Notes under the pieces: model-generated
Seen by the model: the letters and a program-made list of their open reading frames with translations, nothing else
Databases searched by the model: none
Told to the model about the DNA's origin: nothing
Translations under genes and position numbers: made by a program
DNA from: Bacteriovoracaceae bacterium
Lineage (GTDB): Bacteria; Bdellovibrionota; Bacteriovoracia; Bacteriovoracales; Bacteriovoracaceae
Direction: 5' to 3'
Length of the DNA: 64,000 nucleotides
Assembly (NCBI GenBank): GCA_024711325.1
Contig: JANJTC010000002.1
Span: forward strand, 124,001 to 188,000
Part shown: positions 45,020 to 53,834 of the stretch, piece after piece
Layout of the letters: each line of letters opens with the position of its first letter
How positions within the stretch are numbered: position 1 is the stretch's first letter

Positions 45020-45913
45020 TCACGGTCTGGTATCACGACCGACTAACAGTTGTTTTTCATCAATACAGTTTGGAACAATACTTGCTTTGTGATCATTGAG
45101 ACAAAGGAGACGTACCAGCCCTGGCGTCATTTTTTGTTGAAGTGGATTATCATAATATTTTTTACCCACACAATTCTTCCATAACGCCTCTGTCTTTCCT
45201 GGGCATTTCTTTTCCATCTCCGGAATTACCTTCAATTGGGCCTTGGTGTTAATGATTGAAGCAATATACCTTACATAGGTCATTTGGACCTTTTGATCGA
45301 CTTGTAATGGAGTTAAATCTTTAGACTTTAATGACATCTCATTTTGCAGGTTCAATAAGATCTTTCTTATTTCAGGATGGACTTCTTCATAGGTAGATAG
45401 CTTGTAATCCTGTTCATAACGTTTCTGTTCTTCTTCATTATTCTTTTTAGCGGCTTTTTTTTCAGAAATCATCTTTGCGACTAAATCTGCCGGCAATTTA
45501 TCCTCACAGAATTGATGGGCCTCTTCTATGGGTGTTGCGTAAACATCCTTTACTTGCGTTCGGACTTCACGATTCATGAGCATTTTAAAATCTTTTTTAT
45601 GAAGATCTTTCAGATCGGGCAGTTTCTCAATCCTCATAACGAGTTCTCTGAACTGAGGAAGGTCATTCTCATTTAATAAGAAAATGAGGCATTGTCGACC
45701 TTGACCATATTTTCTGTAAGAGGAGACATATTTTTCTTTATCTTCAATGTTTTTATAAAGCTCAAGTTGCTGATCAAGGTTCTTTAGGAATGCTCGCGTT
45801 ACAAAACTATCAAGTCCATACTTGGCCTTAATTTCTTCTCTTATCGAGTCTAAGCTATCTTGAGCAAATACACTCGTTATAGAAAATAGAGTAAAAAAAA
45901 GAAGCTTCTTCAT
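45020..45913 (-). CDS. Exported charged helical protein, unknown
   Basis: 297 residues with a signal peptide (LLFFTLFSITSVFAQ), then a strongly charged, mostly helical protein including a Lys/Glu-rich coil (KKAAKKNNEEEQKRYEQD). Six or so Cys are spread along the C-terminal two thirds. No family was recognised. Confidence 0.55.
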   Translation of the reverse strand: MKKLLFFTLFSITSVFAQDSLDSIREEIKAKYGLDSFVTRAFLKNLDQQLELYKNIEDKEKYVSSYRKYGQGRQCLIFLLNENDLPQFRELVMRIEKLPDLKDLHKKDFKMLMNREVRTQVKDVYATPIEEAHQFCEDKLPADLVAKMISEKKAAKKNNEEEQKRYEQDYKLSTYEEVHPEIRKILLNLQNEMSLKSKDLTPLQVDQKVQMTYVRYIASIINTKAQLKVIPEMEKKCPGKTEALWKNCVGKKYYDNPLQQKMTPGLVRLLCLNDHKASIVPNCIDEKQLLVGRDTRP

Positions 45914-46115
45914 TTGTTTCCTTTATAAGATGACGATTATCTCATATCGGACTTTATTGATGTTTTATGTGCTTAATTTTTCTTAATAACTTTAATTGTT
46001 CACTAAGCTATCCAAAATAAACCCTTAAGAAACAGGATTCGTCTCTCTAGATGGAGCAGTGTTGGGTGAAAACTATATGTTTTAGCTGCAAGATTTTGAA
46101 TGAAGAAGGAGGAAT

Positions 46116-46490
46116 ATGCCGAGACATGATGAAAATAGAGTATTTGGTTACGGCAATCGAAATCATTTTGGTAAAGGGCCAAAGGGATGGAAGCGTTCAG
46201 ATGAAAGAATTAAAGATGAGGCCTGTGAAGCCCTTTATCGAGACCCACATATTGATGCCAGAGAAATTGATCTTAGCGTAGAAAGTGGACGTGTATTTCT
46301 GAGAGGTACAGTTCAGAGTCGAGAAACGAAAAAACGTGCTGAAGACTGTGTGGAAAATGTTTCAGGTGTTGTCGATGTTCAGAATGAATTAAGAATTGAT
46401 AACAGGACTATTAGTCATGCCGATGAATCGTTAGAATCAGATTATCGTCCTACTCAATATGGTTCGACGGATTTGGACCGGAATACATAA
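46116..46490 (+). CDS. BON-domain protein
   Basis: 124 residues. The central part is a BON domain: RIKDEACEALYRDPHIDA, then IDLSVESGRVFLRGTVQS and the closing SGVVDVQNELRID. There is no signal peptide; the N-terminus is Gly/Arg-rich (GYGNRNHFGKGPKGWKR). BON domains bind membranes or lipids in stress and envelope proteins. The ATG follows GAAGGAGG. An overlapping frame starting at 46051 has no support. Confidence 0.8.
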   Translation: MPRHDENRVFGYGNRNHFGKGPKGWKRSDERIKDEACEALYRDPHIDAREIDLSVESGRVFLRGTVQSRETKKRAEDCVENVSGVVDVQNELRIDNRTISHADESLESDYRPTQYGSTDLDRNT

Positions 46491-46698
46491 AAGAACGCTG
46501 CCCAGAGGCAATTATCACTAATAGCGTTACAACCAAAAATCTTAAGCCAGTAATCTTTTTTTCAACTAGTTAAGAGCTCAATGAAAAACTATGTGTGAGT
46601 GCCACTTTGGTATCTTGAGAGGATGAGTAGTTCTAAGCTATAAACTCAGAAGTTGGAGTCGCTAGTTAAAGTTTGACAATAAACTTAGGGAGTCATTC

Positions 46699-47466
46699 AT
46701 GAAGAGTTTTATGCTCATTGCATTTCTTGTCTTCAGTTATGGAGCAGGAGCTGAGACAACTGAAGATGGTATACACTCTATCGTCAGGGGAAAAGAAGGT
46801 GAGCCTCATTTAATCAAGTTTAATTCAGGGGCCGTTAAATTTATTGAACAACATGAGCGACATAAACTCATAAATTTCGAAGAAAAATTCAAAATGTCCC
46901 ACGCTCATGAATCGAGTAAAATGCTCATTCAGGAGGAAGCGGATTTCGAGCCTAGCTTGGTTTCCGATGATCAGATTAATACCATTTTTAAAAACATGAA
47001 TCCCTATATGCGAAGGAAGTCAGAATGTTCGGATCGTGCTCATGTGTGGGCATGGGATGAATTTGAGCGAAGTGGTACCAAGTCTCAGAAAGCTTTTCTT
47101 TTCCTCACTGATACCTATATCAAGCGTCATCGTTACAAGTGGTGGTTCCATGTGGCACCAATGTACACCACTGTTTCTGGGCAAAAAATAGTCATGGATC
47201 ATCAATTCCTTGATCGCCCTGTGACTTTCACTGAGTGGAAAAACTTACTCGTCTTCAGTAAACGCGAGTGCGTGACTGACTTCCGATTTGTTGATTACGA
47301 TGCAGGCGCTGACCAAACTCAGGATTGTTATACCAAGGCCGAGCCAATGTATTATTACATTCCGGGAGATATCGGGGCCCGTGAAAATGGTAGACCAAGA
47401 ACAGGTTGGTACAATTCAGAAGTAAATGCATCACGTTCAAGAGCTTTCTTTAAAGGGAGTATTTAA
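46699..47466 (+). CDS. Exported protein-glutaminase-like (glutamine deamidase) protein
   Basis: 255 residues with a signal peptide (SFMLIAFLVFSYGAGAE) and a propeptide-like stretch. The catalytic region resembles secreted protein-glutaminases: ECSDRAHVWAWDEFE (Cys110), KWWFHVAPMYTT (His151) and IVMDHQFLDRPVTFTEW (Asp167), giving the papain-like Cys-His-Asp order. These enzymes deamidate glutamines in proteins. The next gene starts directly after the stop, so a lipoprotein is co-expressed. Activity is inferred from motif order. Confidence 0.7.
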   Translation: MKSFMLIAFLVFSYGAGAETTEDGIHSIVRGKEGEPHLIKFNSGAVKFIEQHERHKLINFEEKFKMSHAHESSKMLIQEEADFEPSLVSDDQINTIFKNMNPYMRRKSECSDRAHVWAWDEFERSGTKSQKAFLFLTDTYIKRHRYKWWFHVAPMYTTVSGQKIVMDHQFLDRPVTFTEWKNLLVFSKRECVTDFRFVDYDAGADQTQDCYTKAEPMYYYIPGDIGARENGRPRTGWYNSEVNASRSRAFFKGSI

Positions 47467-48159
47467 ATGAAATCTAATAAGATCTTTTTGTTGCTAGTAC
47501 TCCTTGGCCTTGTTGCTTGTGGAAAAGATGGCGGTGGCAGTAGCGGAGGGGGAAGTGGAATCGCTCAGAATACTTCTCAGGAGATGGTCGAGGCCTCTCC
47601 CGGAACTTATTATACAGTTCTTCGACCAGTAAATTTTCATGCCAATGGCTTTATTCCATACGGTTCAGCCACATTTACTTTAACGGGTGACGAGCTTCAG
47701 GTGGCCACCAACATGGATGATGATCAACCTGTGACTCATAGGCAGACTTTGCATATGGGAACTAGATGTCCAACTTTGGTCGACGATACCAATGGTGACA
47801 CCTTCATTGATTATCAAGAAGCTCAAAAAGTTGTAGGCCCAGCTCTTATGCCCCTCGACGCTGATTTAAGTTCGCAATCAGCAGGTGCAGAATTGTATCC
47901 GAGAGGAACGGGCATGACCTATAAAAAGTCAGCTTCGCTTTCAAGTATAAATTCTGACCTTTGGAAAGCGGATGAAGATCCTTCGGATAATGTAATTAAG
48001 CTGGCACAAGGAAAAGGTATTGGTTTTGAAGGCAGGGTTATCCTGGTTCACGGGACGACTGCACAGAATTCATTTCCATCAAGTCTTGCTACTTATAAAT
48101 CAGAAGCGGCTCATCTCTCATTGCCGGTGGTTTGTGGAGTGTTAGGGAAAATTGATTAG
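47467..48159 (+). CDS. Lipoprotein with an EF-hand-like calcium loop
   Basis: 230 residues. Signal peptide with lipobox LVAC (Cys18), then a Gly/Ser linker. A region DDTNGDTFIDYQEA (about 106-119) has all positions of an EF-hand loop (D, N, D, hydrophobic, D, E). It follows directly after the protein-glutaminase-like gene and is co-transcribed with it. It could be an envelope receptor or partner of that enzyme. No defined family beyond this. Confidence 0.65.
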   Translation: MKSNKIFLLLVLLGLVACGKDGGGSSGGGSGIAQNTSQEMVEASPGTYYTVLRPVNFHANGFIPYGSATFTLTGDELQVATNMDDDQPVTHRQTLHMGTRCPTLVDDTNGDTFIDYQEAQKVVGPALMPLDADLSSQSAGAELYPRGTGMTYKKSASLSSINSDLWKADEDPSDNVIKLAQGKGIGFEGRVILVHGTTAQNSFPSSLATYKSEAAHLSLPVVCGVLGKID

Positions 48160-48174
48160 AAATTTAAGTTTGGA

Positions 48175-48215
48175 GGTCACAAGGGTATTTCCCTTGGGAC
48201 CTTCGGTACTTGTGA
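48175..48215 (+). promoter_or_regulatory. Nested hairpins upstream of DUF202 gene
   Basis: CAAGGG-TATTT-CCCTTG, extended by GGTC/GACC, forms a stem at 48175-48201. TCACAAG (48178-48183 region) could instead pair with CTTGTGA ending at 48215. The two pairings exclude each other. It may be the terminator of the lipoprotein gene or an attenuator; no T-run follows. Confidence 0.35.
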
Positions 48216-48234
48216 TTCTCAATGGTCAAGCATA

Positions 48235-48573
48235 ATGGAAGTAAATGATCCCCGTGTTCAGCTCTCACTAGAAAGAACGATGCTCTCCTGGATGAGAACG
48301 GGACTGACCTTAATGGGTTTTGGTTTTATTGTGGCCAGATTCAGTATTCGCCCCGAAATGCGAACTCCGGAAATTTCTTTATGGATTGGACTCGCTCTTG
48401 TAGTGCTTGGTGTTTTGGTTAACCTAGGCGCAAGCTTTCAGTACTCAAAAAATATTAAACTTTTAAAGAATTTAAAGCCTATTTCAGAAGAGGCCTTACC
48501 AATGGGAAGGATCCTTTCCTTTATCTTGGCCTTCATTGGTATAGCGCTGGTTAGTTATCTCGTTAGTTTTTAA
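48235..48573 (+). CDS. DUF202 (YidH-like) membrane protein
   Basis: 112 residues with three membrane helices. The DUF202 mark LSLERTMLSWMRTGLTLMGF is clear at the N-terminus, followed by GFIVARF. The family is small and of unknown function; in other organisms it occurs alone or beside transporters. A hairpin lies just upstream. Confidence 0.85.
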   Translation: MEVNDPRVQLSLERTMLSWMRTGLTLMGFGFIVARFSIRPEMRTPEISLWIGLALVVLGVLVNLGASFQYSKNIKLLKNLKPISEEALPMGRILSFILAFIGIALVSYLVSF

Positions 48574-48639
48574 TAAATGACAGTTGCCATAATGAATGCT
48601 GAAATACTGCATAACTAACTCATGATTTGGATGTGATTT

Positions 48640-49278
48640 ATGGATTCTGACTTTTGGATTAAAAAATGGCAGCAAGGTGATACTCGTTTTCACCAAGCGA
48701 AGTTTCATCCTGCTCTGGAAAAATATTCACAACGATTCTCCGCGGGAAAGATTCTGGTTCCTCTGTGCGGGAAAAGTCTGGACATGCTTTATCTCGCCTC
48801 TCAAGGTCACTTGGTGATAGGGGTGGAGTTGAGTATTATCGCTTGCCGTGATTTTTTTAAAGAGAATGAAATTTCCTTTACTGAGAAGGCAGTGGAGGAC
48901 TTTACTGTTTTTGAGTCTGATAAAGTCACTCTGTGGTGTGGGGATTTTTTTAAACTTCCCGAACATGTGTGGCATGAGGTTTCCGGCATCTATGACCGTG
49001 CGGCCTTGGTTGCTCTGCCAGAAGAGATGCGCCGGAGATATGCCGCAGAGATCGTGAAACATAGAAAAGATAGTTTTGGGATCTTACTTATCTCGTTTGA
49101 ATATCCAAAGGATACCATCGAGGGGCCACCTTTTTCAGTGACTGAAGAGGAAATCAAACGGATCTTAGGACCCTTGGATGTTCAAAAGCTCCAATCAGAA
49201 ACAGAAACCAAATACACTAAAGATCACCCAAAACTTAAGTCCATCGATCTAACCGAAACCGTATTCTGGCTAGTGTAG
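48640..49278 (+). CDS. tpm: Thiopurine S-methyltransferase
   Basis: 212 residues. It has DFWIKKWQQGDTRFHQ, the SAM motif ILVPLCGKSLDMLYLASQGH followed by VIGVELS, and IYDRAALVALP, all typical of TPMT/tellurite-resistance Tpm. It methylates sulphur-, selenium- or tellurium-containing compounds. It is a single gene. A hairpin-repeat arm begins 3 nt after its stop. Confidence 0.92.
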   Translation: MDSDFWIKKWQQGDTRFHQAKFHPALEKYSQRFSAGKILVPLCGKSLDMLYLASQGHLVIGVELSIIACRDFFKENEISFTEKAVEDFTVFESDKVTLWCGDFFKLPEHVWHEVSGIYDRAALVALPEEMRRRYAAEIVKHRKDSFGILLISFEYPKDTIEGPPFSVTEEEIKRILGPLDVQKLQSETETKYTKDHPKLKSIDLTETVFWLV

Positions 49279-49280
49279 CA

Positions 49281-49315
49281 AGGTTCCAATACACTTTTAC
49301 GTAAACAGCGCGTAA
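49281..49315 (+). repeat. Dispersed hairpin repeat, copy A (left arm)
   Basis: Left arm and loop of the repeat (AGGTTCCAATACACTTTTAC, then the loop ending GCGCGTAA); the right arm is lost and replaced by a T-run. See copies at 49658, 53772 and 54206. Confidence 0.65.
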
Positions 49316-49393
49316 TTTTTTTCAATTCGCTAGTTCAGTCTTCTGACTTAGTGTAAAAATCCACTCCTAAATTCTAATATCTTGGGAGTTCAT

Positions 49394-49648
49394 ATGAAAA
49401 AAATGCTCGTTATTCTATCTCTGGCCTTGTCCTTCTCGGCCTTTGCGGATCCTATTTTGAATTGTGATCAATCTGCATTAGGTACTGCTCTGGAAATATC
49501 TTCCGTGGCCAGTATTCAAAATGTATCTGAAGAAGGTGACTTCGTTGTCTATGACGTCTCTCTTTCCCCTGATCAGTTGGCCACAATCACTCTTGATCGA
49601 GATTGTGACTTTTGGGATCTGAAAATGAGTGAAACTTACGGTTTATAA
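49394..49648 (+). CDS. Small exported protein, unknown
   Basis: 84 residues from the ATG at 49394 (GGGAG upstream); an upstream ATG at 49382 adds four. A signal peptide (MLVILSLALSFSAFADP) precedes a short mature part with two Cys that may pair. Hairpin repeats lie on both sides. No family was recognised. Confidence 0.55.
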   Translation: MKKMLVILSLALSFSAFADPILNCDQSALGTALEISSVASIQNVSEEGDFVVYDVSLSPDQLATITLDRDCDFWDLKMSETYGL

Positions 49649-49657
49649 AGTATGAAG

Positions 49658-49712
49658 AGTTCCAGGCACACTTTTGCTTATGCACTGCTTACGTAAAAGT
49701 GTGCTGGAACCT
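49658..49712. repeat. Dispersed hairpin repeat, copy B (complete)
   Basis: 55 nt folding on itself: the arm GTTCCAGGCACACTTTT pairs with AAAAGTGTGCTGGAAC around a loop holding GCACTGCTTACG. It is the only complete copy in the window and may serve as terminator for the gene before it. Confidence 0.7.
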
Positions 49713-49718
49713 ATTTAG

Positions 49719-49844
49719 TTACCTGAATGCTCTGGTTTCGACTTCGATGATGGGGTCATTTTCTTTCACATGGTTTGAGGCACAACTAACCAAGCTTAAA
49801 ATGGTTATTAATATCAGTAAAAGAGTTACGGATTGTTTTTTCAT
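49719..49844 (-). CDS. Very small lipoprotein (41 residues)
   Basis: Found by reading the reverse strand. ATG at 49844 with GGAGATAAAAAG upstream. A signal peptide (MKKQSVTLLLILITILSLVS) with Cys21 in a lipobox (LVSC) leaves a 21-residue acidic mature part. Size and layout recall entericidin-type micro-lipoproteins, without clear homology. Confidence 0.6.
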   Translation of the reverse strand: MKKQSVTLLLILITILSLVSCASNHVKENDPIIEVETRAFR

Positions 49845-49903
49845 GAGCTTTTTATCTCCGACATTTTTTTAATCTTCATTTTTTAATTAATTGCTGAAAA
49901 TAA

Positions 49904-50227
49904 CTAGAAAAGCTGTGAGGGAGGAATAAAGATGGAGAAAATGTATGAAGAGAGGAAAAACTTTAAGGAATGATGAATATTATTGCTTTTGGCCTTTGAC
50001 GAAAAATTCGAAGTTGAGGCCGTTAATACGATCTCTTTTTCAACCTCTTCAAGCTCAACTTTTTTTTCTTCTTTTTCTTCATCGTGATTGTATTCATCAG
50101 ATTCAACAAAATCATTTAATGAGATACTTGCGCCGGAACTGAAGGCACTCATGTCCTGAAAAGTTGAGGGGATGGATAAATTTATTATGACCATGAGTAT
50201 GGCGATAATAGGGAATAAAGATTTCAT
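49904..50227 (-). CDS. Possible small membrane/exported protein
   Basis: 107 residues from the ATG at 50227 (a TTG at 50263 would add twelve). One membrane or signal-like segment (LFPIIAILMVIINLSIP) is followed by a very acidic stretch (HDEEKEEKKVELEEVEKE) and a hydrophobic C-terminus. No ribosome site and no family; it could be a non-gene. Confidence 0.35.
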   Translation of the reverse strand: MKSLFPIIAILMVIINLSIPSTFQDMSAFSSGASISLNDFVESDEYNHDEEKEEKKVELEEVEKEIVLTASTSNFSSKAKSNNIHHSLKFFLSSYIFSIFIPPSQLF

Positions 50228-50333
50228 TGATTTAGTTGTATTAAAATTTTTTAATCCAGTCAAGACCTTGAATATATTAGAGTAATTTTCGTTTAGTTAA
50301 ATTTTTGAGCTATTGAATACCGATAAGTTACTC

Positions 50334-50483
50334 ATGAAGAGATGGCCCTCCTTTCTATCAGGTGTCTTCTGGTTTTTCAGTGCTCTTGGATTGATAGCAT
50401 CCCTGTTTTGGCATTCGCTGTTTTTCAAAGATAATAGGTCCCCAGCAAATGTTCCAAAAACCTTTCATGTTTTTAAGAAATAA
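50334..50483 (+). CDS. Small membrane protein (49 residues)
   Basis: ATG at 50334, TAA at 50481-50483. Basic start MKRWPSF, one membrane helix (GVFWFFSALGLIASLFW), then a short basic tail ending in KTFHVFKK. It lies directly before the gene at 50504. Only size and hydropathy support it. Confidence 0.4.
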   Translation: MKRWPSFLSGVFWFFSALGLIASLFWHSLFFKDNRSPANVPKTFHVFKK

Positions 50484-50503
50484 TGTGTATCCTATTATGC
50501 ATT

Positions 50504-50986
50504 ATGAATGAACAATCAATTTTTGAAATGAATCCTCAATATTCCACCATGCCAGCTTATATGGACCAATCGGTAATCATAAAAGATGAGACGCCTATTC
50601 CCAAGAAAGGCTTCTTAAAACAAATCTTTCATCTACCGCGTGATATTCAGGATATGAAAACCAATCAGAGAACGTTGAGCGAATATTTTCAGGAATCGGC
50701 CCGGGATATTTCTCTTCTTAGTTGTCGAGTAAATGAAAATGAAAAATGCATAACTTCATTTCAAAGTCAGCTTGATCGATTAAATCAAAATTCTTTTTCC
50801 TACCAGGAGAAGGTTCAGAATCTCTCTGGTGCACTCAATCCTTTAATGGATCAGATTCTTGAAATAAAACAAGCGCACAGTTCACAGATTGAGCACTTGG
50901 AAAAAAAAGTTCGAAACAGCAGATTCATCATTGCTTTATTGGTGGTGATGAATCTGCTGGTAGTGAGTTTTGTTTCCTTTATGTAG
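50504..50986 (+). CDS. Tail-anchored coiled-coil protein, unknown
   Basis: 160 residues from the ATG at 50504 (an earlier ATG at 50483 is possible). A proline-rich start precedes a long coiled coil (roughly residues 50-135) and a C-terminal membrane helix (FIIALLVVMNLLVVSFVSF) that would anchor it with the coil in the cytoplasm. It is convergent with, and overlaps by 8 bp, the DJ-1-type gene. No family was recognised. Confidence 0.55.
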   Translation: MNEQSIFEMNPQYSTMPAYMDQSVIIKDETPIPKKGFLKQIFHLPRDIQDMKTNQRTLSEYFQESARDISLLSCRVNENEKCITSFQSQLDRLNQNSFSYQEKVQNLSGALNPLMDQILEIKQAHSSQIEHLEKKVRNSRFIIALLVVMNLLVVSFVSFM

Positions 50987-51716
50987 GTCGCTGTTCAATC
51001 CCTTCTCGTCCCCGCGAAATTGTCGTAGCCGATCCTTCTAAGCGGTTAAATAACTGAACAATGGCCTTTCCAAGTGACGAAGCTGATTGAGGATTCTGTC
51101 CGGTAACAAGACGATCTGAAATGACTACTTGATTGGCCCAATTTTTACCGGCCAAAAAATTACCCCCTCTCTCACGAAGTCTGGACTCCAAAAGAAAGGG
51201 AACAATCTTATCTTTTCCTACTTCCCGTTCTTCATTATCGGTAAAAGAATTGATCTGTTTCCCATCAACCAGATACTTCCCATCCGAAAGTTTCACGCTG
51301 GTCAGAGCTGATGGTCCATGACATACGGCCGAGACAATTCCACCCTTCTCATAAATGGAAGAGGTGACTCGCTCAATTTCAGCATTATCAGGAAAGTCCC
51401 ACATAGTTCCATGACCTCCGGCAAAGTAGATGACCTGATATCTGGCCGGATCAATACTTTTTATCGGAAGGGTCGGGAGAGAATTTTGAATATTGAATTT
51501 TTCGACAAAGCTTTTGTTCTCGGGATCATCGAGTTTAAGACTATCTTTTTCCATGGGAGCGTCACCGCCTTGAGGACTGGCGAAATCAACTGAGAAGCCG
51601 TCATTCATGAGTGGCCAGTAAACGTGACTTACTTCCGAGAGAAACCATCCGGTTTTTTGTCCAGAATTTCCTAATTGATCATTGCTAGTGACGACAATTA
51701 AAGCATTCTTGTTCAT
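50979..51716 (-). CDS. DJ-1/PfpI family protein, Hsp31-like
   Basis: 245 residues. The class I amidotransferase-like fold shows YFAGGHGTMWDFPDN and the nucleophile elbow SAVCHGPSAL with the reactive Cys. The fold start ALIVVTSND and GWFLSEVSHVYWP match the Hsp31/glyoxalase III-type branch rather than true amidotransferases. It is probably a glyoxalase or deglycase-like stress protein. Confidence 0.88.
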   Translation of the reverse strand: MNKNALIVVTSNDQLGNSGQKTGWFLSEVSHVYWPLMNDGFSVDFASPQGGDAPMEKDSLKLDDPENKSFVEKFNIQNSLPTLPIKSIDPARYQVIYFAGGHGTMWDFPDNAEIERVTSSIYEKGGIVSAVCHGPSALTSVKLSDGKYLVDGKQINSFTDNEEREVGKDKIVPFLLESRLRERGGNFLAGKNWANQVVISDRLVTGQNPQSASSLGKAIVQLFNRLEGSATTISRGREGIEQRPT

Positions 51717-51851
51717 GATGTCCTCCTAAGATTGAAGTAGACGTTATCTTAGGTGGGCCTGATTTAATAGACGGGGTGTGTGTCCATTCCTGCTCTGCGA
51801 AAGAAGGAAATATGTTGGTCTCTCTGCCCCCAATTGATTACAATACCCTCT

Positions 51852-53768
51852 ATGAATAAACCATTTACACCACCTGCTAATGTTAAAGAAGTCCTTGAAC
51901 GTTTGAATCGTCCTAAGAGGGCAGTCATTACTGGTGGAATGCCATACGCTAACGGTCCTTTGCATCTAGGTCACCTGGCCGGTGCCATTGTTCCACCGGA
52001 TATTCTTGCGCGCTACATGCGCATGATGATTGGAAAAGAAAATGTTTTATTCGTAAGTGGCAATGATGATCACGGTTCTACCTCGCAAGTGGCGGCCTTG
52101 AAAAATAATATGCCGGTGCGCGAGTTCATCGACATGATTCACGTTAAACAAAAGCAAACAACTGAGCGCTACGGAGTTTCCTACGATATTTTTTCAGGAA
52201 CTTCCCGACCGGACTGTTATCCTATTCATGAAGAGATTTCTCAGGATTTTATCCGTAAGCTCCATAAGAATGGCATGCTAGAGAAGAAGACCACTAAGCA
52301 GTGGTTTGATCCAAAGCTTAATCTTTTTTTGCAAGACCGGAATGTAACAGGGAAATGTCCAAATCCAGCTTGTAGTAATGAAACTGCTTATAGTGATGAG
52401 TGTGAAGTTTGCGGAATTCAATATGATCCTAGTCAATTGATCAATCCTAAATCATCTCTCTCAGACGCCACTCCTGTGTTAAAAGACACTGTTCATTGGT
52501 ACCTGGATATGTGGAAAGTCTCGGATGAGTTAACTGAATGGATTAAATCCAAACAGAACAAATGGCGAAAAGGTGTCTTTAACGAAGTTTTTGAAACCGT
52601 TCAGCCAGCTTTTCAATTTGATAATACTCATGAGCCTGAGTTCAAAGAAATGCGCGCCACTCTACCTAAGCATAAGAGCCGGTACGCTCCTGGGAAAAAA
52701 GTAGTTGTACAGTTCGAAAACAAAGCAGATTTAAACGCTGGTATTAAACTCTTTGAAGACAAAGGCATACCAACGACGCTCTTAGATGGCTGGGCCCATC
52801 GTTCCATCACTCGTGACGTCTCTTGGGGGATCCCTCTTCCGACAGAACTTGATCCTGATATGGCCGGCAAAACTCTTTATGTGTGGCCGGATTCACTGAT
52901 CGCTCCCATTTCATTTACCAAAGCCGCTTTGATAAAACAGGGACGTGATCCCAGTGACTACGAGAAATTTTGGAAAGACCCTGAGGGCCGGATCTATCAA
53001 TTCCTGGGACAGGATAACGTTTACTTCTACGTGCTCATGCAAGGGGCGATGTGGTTTGGTTCACAAGACAATATTCATAAACAACCAGGTGCGGGTGATT
53101 ATCAGCTCACTGATGTCTTCAGCGTTTTCCATTTGATGGTAAACGGTGAAAAGATGAGTAAGTCACGTGGTAATTTTTATTCCGCCGATCAGTTGACTGA
53201 AGAGATGGGCTTTGATCCGGATCAGGTGAGATACTTTCTTTCAACTTTAGGACTTCCGGATAAGCAGTCAAACTTTGATTTCGAAACCTTCAAGGAGAGA
53301 AATAAGTTTTTGGCAGGCCCCATGAATGCGGCGATTGAGAAACCCATTTCGGCCGTTCATACGAGATTTGAAGGCAAAGTTCCCGAAGGGAAGTTACTGG
53401 AGAAAGCGGAGAAAGAAACGATGAAGATCGTTCAGCTTTATCTTAAGAGTATGGAGAAGGCCGAGTACTTAACCCTTCTTGGACAAATTGAGAATTACGC
53501 CAGACTCATTAATAGCTTCTTTGTTCAATACAAACCACATGATGATAGGGCCGACCTTCAGGGACGCGAGGATGGGCTTTACAGCTGCTTCTATATCTTA
53601 AAGAACCTCATGATCATGCTTCATCCATTTGCTCCTCAAACCATGGAAAGAGTGCGCCAGTCGCTTAATCTTCCTGAGGATGTTTTTTCTCTTGATCAAC
53701 TAGGCACCGGCATTTCCCCGGGCCACCTCATCGGTCAAAAACAACGATACTTCCCCTCCGAGGAGTAA
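51852..53768 (+). CDS. metG: Methionyl-tRNA synthetase
   Basis: 638 residues from the ATG at 51852; a further ATG at 51780 is less likely because the family starts near here. The HIGH-type motif is HLGH in ANGPLHLGHLAG and the KMSKS loop is GEKMSKSRGN. A zinc knuckle is formed by CPNPAC and CEVC. It lacks the C-terminal Trbp111 dimerisation domain found in E. coli MetG, as in many bacteria. It is essential for charging tRNA-Met. A repeat arm starts just after the stop. Confidence 0.95.
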   Translation: MNKPFTPPANVKEVLERLNRPKRAVITGGMPYANGPLHLGHLAGAIVPPDILARYMRMMIGKENVLFVSGNDDHGSTSQVAALKNNMPVREFIDMIHVKQKQTTERYGVSYDIFSGTSRPDCYPIHEEISQDFIRKLHKNGMLEKKTTKQWFDPKLNLFLQDRNVTGKCPNPACSNETAYSDECEVCGIQYDPSQLINPKSSLSDATPVLKDTVHWYLDMWKVSDELTEWIKSKQNKWRKGVFNEVFETVQPAFQFDNTHEPEFKEMRATLPKHKSRYAPGKKVVVQFENKADLNAGIKLFEDKGIPTTLLDGWAHRSITRDVSWGIPLPTELDPDMAGKTLYVWPDSLIAPISFTKAALIKQGRDPSDYEKFWKDPEGRIYQFLGQDNVYFYVLMQGAMWFGSQDNIHKQPGAGDYQLTDVFSVFHLMVNGEKMSKSRGNFYSADQLTEEMGFDPDQVRYFLSTLGLPDKQSNFDFETFKERNKFLAGPMNAAIEKPISAVHTRFEGKVPEGKLLEKAEKETMKIVQLYLKSMEKAEYLTLLGQIENYARLINSFFVQYKPHDDRADLQGREDGLYSCFYILKNLMIMLHPFAPQTMERVRQSLNLPEDVFSLDQLGTGISPGHLIGQKQRYFPSEE

Positions 53769-53771
53769 AAA

Positions 53772-53805
53772 AGTTCCAACACACTTTTACGTAAGCAGTG
53801 CGTTT
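53772..53805 (+). repeat. Dispersed hairpin repeat, copy C (left arm)
   Basis: AGTTCCAACACACTTTTACG followed by the loop TAAGCAGTG and the start of the right arm, then truncated. It begins 4 nt after the metG stop. Confidence 0.65.
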
Positions 53806-53834
53806 ACTAAAAGAATTAACTAAGGGCCATTGCG

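Noticed and set aside
46051-46281. 76-codon forward frame before the BON gene
   Set aside because: It runs in another frame through the BON-domain coding region, which has a strong start.
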